DNA of 9,353 nucleotides from Cytophagaceae bacterium. GTDB taxonomy: Bacteria; Bacteroidota; Bacteroidia; Cytophagales; Spirosomataceae. Below are positions 6,545-9,353 of this stretch, one piece after another. Where the stretch lies: the NCBI GenBank assembly GCA_027485075.1, contig JAIXRT010000270.1, positions 1 through 9,353 on the forward strand, read 5' to 3'. The notes beneath the pieces were generated by a model, which did no database searches, had not been told where the DNA came from, and saw nothing but the letters and a program-made list of their open reading frames with translations. Made by a program: the position numbers and the translations under genes. The first letter of the stretch is position 1, and each line of letters opens with the position of its first letter.

Positions 6545-6712
6545 TTGTTAAAAATTTATTTGTTTAAAAATCCCCTCATCAATTGTCAAAATGACCCAAT
6601 CCAAAACCCAATGAGACAAAGAATCCCTTACCCATAGTTTATGGGGATATTTGGGCCAAGAAGATGGGATTAGATTACATCACGTTGATTTCGTGATGAG
6701 GGGGTGAATTGA
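6545..6712. other. structured intergenic region between methyltransferase and small-gene operon
   Basis: This 168-bp gap holds several inverted repeats: CATCACG (6678-6684) with CGTGATG (6692-6698); CCCATA (6631-6636) with TATGGG (6640-6645); and a long-range pair CCCCTCATCA (6572-6581) with TGATGAGGGG (6694-6703) that would fold the whole gap. ACCCAAT occurs directly repeated at 6594-6600 and 6607-6613. It is the most densely structured non-coding DNA in the window, so a leader, a replication or transfer origin, or a partition site are all possible. Confidence 0.55.
6587..6620 (-). promoter_or_regulatory. candidate Bacteroidota-type promoter for the small-gene/polymerase operon
   Basis: On the - strand TTTG (6620-6617) is followed after 22 nt by TCATTTTG (6594-6587), a 7-of-8 match to the TAnnTTTG -7 element used by Bacteroidota primary sigma factors. 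Transcription would begin near 6580, giving a leader of about 36 nt before the ATG at 6544. Confidence 0.4.
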
Positions 6713-8002
6713 TTATGCTGCTGTCATATACTCATTTTCGAGGTCAGATATTTCATCGTTTGACGGCAAGTTTTGCTCCACAAGGTCCAAGCGCTTTTTG
6801 GAGAACTCAATCGACACGGGGTCCGTGTCGTATCCAATTGCGTTGCGTCCTAATTGTAGCGAAACTTCACAGGTCGTGCCGGTACCAGAGAAAATATCAA
6901 GCACCGTGTCCCCAATCTTTGATGTCATCAAGATTGGTAAAATTGGCAAATAAGCTGGGAAAGGAGCCAGATGTTTGAAGGCTGGGTCAATTTTGTGTAA
7001 CTCCGCCCAATTGAATGCTGCACCTTCAATCACACCTTTAACATCCTGCTCATCAAGGAAGTCCTTGAAGCGTTTGACAGGTTTCTTTAATGACCATTTG
7101 ACTCTATCCTTCTTGTCGCCTGATTTGGCATCATTACAGCCACGTTGAATACCAAACAATTCTCCTTGCTTCCAATGGGTGAACTCTCTAAAGAAATAGT
7201 TCTTCGGGTCCTTCACAAAGTGAAAGATTCGTTCTGTTGTTGGCGCAAGACGCTTAATTTTACCTACTGGTTTTGGGTTGGTCTTCTTCCACGTCCAGTC
7301 CCCGACCAAGTGCCATCCATTTTCAACCATTGCAATCACCAACTTATGAGTCACCAAGCAACTTACCCCTTTGTAGGTATCTGCAATGTTGATGAACAGA
7401 CTTCCTTCGTCCTTAAGTACACGGTGAATCTCTGTGTAATACTCGGTCACCGAGTTTTCTACATACCCATCAGATGATGACTCAGAACCCAATTGGTCAG
7501 CAATCATCACACCTGTTGGATAGATTCTTTGACCCAAGCCGTACGGGGGAGATAATACTACCGTTTGTACTGACTTGTCTGCAATCTCCTTAAGACTTCT
7601 ACAGTCCTTATTGTAGAGAGCAAATCCTTGACCAAAATGACTTACATGGTCTAATGCCTCGGTCAATGAATTTTGACCTTGTGTCTTCTTTGCCGCTCGA
7701 TAGGATTCCATTAATTTAAACCCTCGCTGAACCGCCATCTTACCAGCTGAGATGGTCTTAATTAACTTAAGATTTTGAGCTTCCTCTCCACCCTCCTTTT
7801 CAAAGGAAACAAGGGTTAACAACATTACTAAATCTTCTGCCGATTCTACCTTCGACTGAAGCATAGGACTTAAGTCCTCATACGATTTACCAGAAATAGA
7901 AATTTCTGAAAATTTGTGTTTTCCGACCGACTCACCTGGTAAGTTCGAAACACTTTTCAAGGGTAACTCCTCTTGATAGTGGGGGCCTTCGTGCGACTTC
8001 AT
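6713..8002 (-). CDS. DNA methyltransferase, beta class (N4-cytosine or N6-adenine)
   Basis: This 429-residue enzyme transfers a methyl group from S-adenosylmethionine to an exocyclic amino group in DNA. Motif order is that of the beta class: motif IV first, VVLSPPYGLG with Ser151-Pro-Pro-Tyr154, then a variable region likely to read the target. Motif X follows (HLAPFPAYLP, 344-353), then motif I DIFSGTGTT (369-377) and the acidic motif GYDTD (390-394). SPPY, not DPPY, leans toward N4-cytosine, but does not settle it. Residues 1-125 are an unassigned, largely helical extension. No restriction endonuclease motif is seen in the neighbours, so it looks like an orphan enzyme that protects or marks the element. 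The protein ends ENEYMTAA, close to a tmRNA-tag-like degron. Its ATG sits in the loop of a possible 7-bp hairpin. Confidence 0.93.
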   Translation of the reverse strand: MKSHEGPHYQEELPLKSVSNLPGESVGKHKFSEISISGKSYEDLSPMLQSKVESAEDLVMLLTLVSFEKEGGEEAQNLKLIKTISAGKMAVQRGFKLMESYRAAKKTQGQNSLTEALDHVSHFGQGFALYNKDCRSLKEIADKSVQTVVLSPPYGLGQRIYPTGVMIADQLGSESSSDGYVENSVTEYYTEIHRVLKDEGSLFINIADTYKGVSCLVTHKLVIAMVENGWHLVGDWTWKKTNPKPVGKIKRLAPTTERIFHFVKDPKNYFFREFTHWKQGELFGIQRGCNDAKSGDKKDRVKWSLKKPVKRFKDFLDEQDVKGVIEGAAFNWAELHKIDPAFKHLAPFPAYLPILPILMTSKIGDTVLDIFSGTGTTCEVSLQLGRNAIGYDTDPVSIEFSKKRLDLVEQNLPSNDEISDLENEYMTAA

Positions 8003-8024
8003 GTTACAAATGTGGGAGCACGAA
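7988..8024 (-). promoter_or_regulatory. inverted repeat enclosing the methyltransferase start codon
   Basis: TTCGTGC and GCACGAA (7988-7994 and 8018-8024) are perfect 7-bp arms, with the ATG (8002-8000) inside the 23-nt loop of the mRNA. Such a hairpin could limit ribosome access, but the stem is short and may be chance. Confidence 0.3.
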
Positions 8025-8078
8025 TTAAAAGGATAATACCTTGATTAAAAGTTTTTTACAACATAGTGCTGACTTGAA

Positions 8079-8096
8079 AAAGTTAGCGCTAACTTT
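8079..8096. promoter_or_regulatory. 18-bp perfect palindrome upstream of the methyltransferase
   Basis: AAAGTTAGCGCTAACTTT is a perfect dyad centred at 8087/8088, 76 bp before the methyltransferase ATG and 13 bp after the upstream gene's stop. It looks like an operator for a dimeric repressor, or, with the TTTTTC that follows on the - strand, a weak terminator for the upstream gene. Confidence 0.55.
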
Positions 8097-8108
8097 CTAA
8101 AAATATTT

Positions 8109-9227
8109 TTAATCGTTTACTCGAAAACCTAAAAATGACTTTGGTAATTGTATTATTTCTTCTGGAATATTGACCGAAAACCGGTAAGTTTTATTCCCAT
8201 TTTTCAAACTAATAAAACCATAATTTTCTGGTACAAATTTTCCAATTGCAGACCGATAACTATTGAAGGTTGATTTTTTATGGTTCAAATTATTTATATG
8301 CCTTAAAATATTTTTAGGTATTGGATTTGATTCAGGTGGAGTAAAACCATTACCTCTCACAATATTGTAACACTTAATTAAGCTTTTTAGATTTTCTGTT
8401 AGTGTTCCATTGTACTCGAAAATATTTTTTTCAGTAAACCATTTACTAGAGTTTATGAGAAAAAATAAATATATATAATGTAAATACTTGTCTTTGAAAA
8501 CAATATTTTCACCATCGATTATTATTGAACCATCTTCATTTACAATTATATTTTTAAATTCGGGGTCAACTTTTACTTTAACTTTTAGCTCAATTCTTAC
8601 TCTTTCAAGTATATCATCAATTTGAGAATATGCAATTTTATTATTTGCTTTTTCATTTAAAAATTTAGTAATACAGGATTCGCAGATTACACCTGATAAT
8701 AATTTTATTTTAATTTCTTCTTCAAACAATGAAAAACTATTAATACAAACTGTGGTATTATTTAAATGAAATGTTTGACATCTTTCATATGACTTTAAAT
8801 GTAATCCAGACAAAATTTGAAAAACATTCTCAATAATTTGATGTGAAATTGCTAGATACTCTCTATTTGATGTGTACAATTCCCAACCATAAGTTTTTAC
8901 AATTATGTTTTTATCAGAGAAATAGCTAAACCATCTTTTTTTTTCATCGTATTCTTCGTAGTCTAATTTATAGTCTGAAAGAAAAATTAAAAATGCATCA
9001 TCTTCAATTTCAAATGCAGTTCGATAGAAGTTTGCAATATCAGTTAATTGATTAAAATAAAACGATTCAATAGTTTTTTCTGAATTCAAAACTCTTTTTA
9101 ATTGAGTTTCACTAATATCTTTTGATTTAATAAACTTAAATGGGCCTTTAGATTTATTTAAAAATCGAATAGTTTCCTTAATAGCGCCACTTTCAACCCC
9201 TGGTGTTCCAGAAATATAGATGTTCAT
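8109..9227 (-). CDS. unrecognised AT-rich protein with a CxxC motif
   Basis: This 372-residue protein is not one I can name. Residues 77-118 (DDAFLIFLSDY and then WFSYFSDKNIIVKTYGWELY) look like an alpha/beta core. ICESC at 181-185 gives a CxxC pair, with Cys150 and Cys161 ahead of it as further possible zinc ligands. Residues about 240-350 (DKYLHYIYLFFLI, then a helical part and NSYRSAIGKF with a final strand KTYRFSV) resemble a winged-helix-like or small C-terminal domain. The arrangement recalls a family of Bacteroidota proteins with a Cys-rich centre and such a C-terminal domain, some in defence-like islands; this is memory, not proof. There is no membrane segment, signal, HEXXH or PD-(D/E)xK motif. 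Base use is much more A/T-rich than the methyltransferase, suggesting separate acquisition. It is transcribed toward the methyltransferase, 106 bp away. Confidence 0.8.
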   Translation of the reverse strand: MNIYISGTPGVESGAIKETIRFLNKSKGPFKFIKSKDISETQLKRVLNSEKTIESFYFNQLTDIANFYRTAFEIEDDAFLIFLSDYKLDYEEYDEKKRWFSYFSDKNIIVKTYGWELYTSNREYLAISHQIIENVFQILSGLHLKSYERCQTFHLNNTTVCINSFSLFEEEIKIKLLSGVICESCITKFLNEKANNKIAYSQIDDILERVRIELKVKVKVDPEFKNIIVNEDGSIIIDGENIVFKDKYLHYIYLFFLINSSKWFTEKNIFEYNGTLTENLKSLIKCYNIVRGNGFTPPESNPIPKNILRHINNLNHKKSTFNSYRSAIGKFVPENYGFISLKNGNKTYRFSVNIPEEIIQLPKSFLGFRVND

Positions 9228-9287
9228 TAGATTTATTTAGAACAATCAATTTAGCATTTTGGGAAATAAGATGCAAATACGGTCTTT

Positions 9288-9301
9288 AACTCGCTCGAGT
9301 T
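9288..9301. promoter_or_regulatory. 14-bp dyad upstream of the CxxC protein gene
   Basis: AACTCG and CGAGTT are 6-bp arms around a 2-bp centre, about 61 bp upstream of the ATG at 9227. On the - strand CGTATTTG (9280-9273), an imperfect -7-like element, follows it closely, so the dyad would lie in the promoter spacer where a repressor could act. The promoter match is weak. Nothing else was seen in 9228-9353, where the window ends. Confidence 0.4.
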
Positions 9302-9353
9302 GTCGTAAGTAACAGCTATATAAATAAAATTGAATTTAATAAAACGCAAAGTC

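Larger units (their letters stand above)
2031..9353. mobile_element. integrated element at the tRNA-Asn gene (right end outside the window)
   Basis: A block of eight genes, all on the - strand, starts with a serine recombinase whose frame ends inside the tRNA-Asn gene. The block has lower G+C than the efflux genes on its left. It carries a DNA methyltransferase, a polymerase-like gene, a second degenerate recombinase and genes with no housekeeping role, which is typical content for an integrative element. No copy of the tRNA 3' end was found near 9353, so the right attachment site and possibly more cargo are beyond the window. I saw no relaxase, conjugation or capsid gene here. The left limit is placed at the recombinase stop; the real crossover could be anywhere in about 2031-2075. 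Confidence 0.65.

Noticed and set aside
6709..7477. Two + strand open frames opposite the methyltransferase
   Set aside because: They lie antisense to conserved methyltransferase motifs and have no recognisable domains.
8109..9227. Restriction endonuclease partner of the methyltransferase
   Set aside because: No PD-(D/E)xK, HNH or GIY-YIG motif could be seen, and a 106-bp gap with a palindrome separates the two genes.
9228..9353. Right attachment site (copy of the tRNA-Asn 3' end)
   Set aside because: No match to the T-arm or acceptor sequence was found near the right edge, so the element's end is not here.
2031..9353. CRISPR array or insertion sequence
   Set aside because: No spaced repeated units of CRISPR length, no transposase gene other than the serine recombinases, and no IS-type terminal repeats were seen.

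Overview
The window reads as a Bacteroidota (Bacteroidetes) genome. The signs are the style of the efflux genes, the lack of strong Shine-Dalgarno sequences, a promoter candidate resembling the TTTG / TAnnTTTG class, and a recombinase of a type common in that phylum. No species can be named from sequence alone.

Left part (1 to about 2065, + strand) is ordinary chromosome. It holds the 3' end of a TolC-family outer-membrane efflux gene, a complete HlyD/MacA-type periplasmic adaptor gene, a strong intrinsic terminator, and a tRNA-Asn (anticodon GTT). These genes use many G-ending codons and look clearly richer in G+C than what follows.

Right part (about 2031 to beyond 9353) looks like an integrated mobile element lodged at the 3' end of the tRNA. 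Every gene in it is on the - strand, reading toward the tRNA. In order of transcription they are: an AT-rich protein with a CxxC motif and no recognised family (9227-8109); a beta-class DNA methyltransferase (8002-6713); two small paralogous acidic proteins (6544-6227 and 6136-5795); a compact protein with the three palm/fingers motifs of family A polymerases (5784-4189); a catalytic-domain-only serine recombinase that has lost its catalytic serine (4186-3803); a 66-residue helical protein (3732-3532); and a full-length large serine recombinase (3581-2031). The recombinase reading frame runs through a symmetrical terminator hairpin and ends inside the tRNA gene.

How it may work (inference): the active recombinase integrates and excises the element. 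The small protein overlapping its start and the dead recombinase twin are candidate regulators of recombination. The polymerase-like protein probably copies element DNA or RNA. The methyltransferase protects or marks the element. The right attachment site is not in the window, so the cargo may continue. The most novel points are the polymerase-like gene, the dead recombinase coupled directly behind it, and the recombinase C-terminus formed by the host tRNA.
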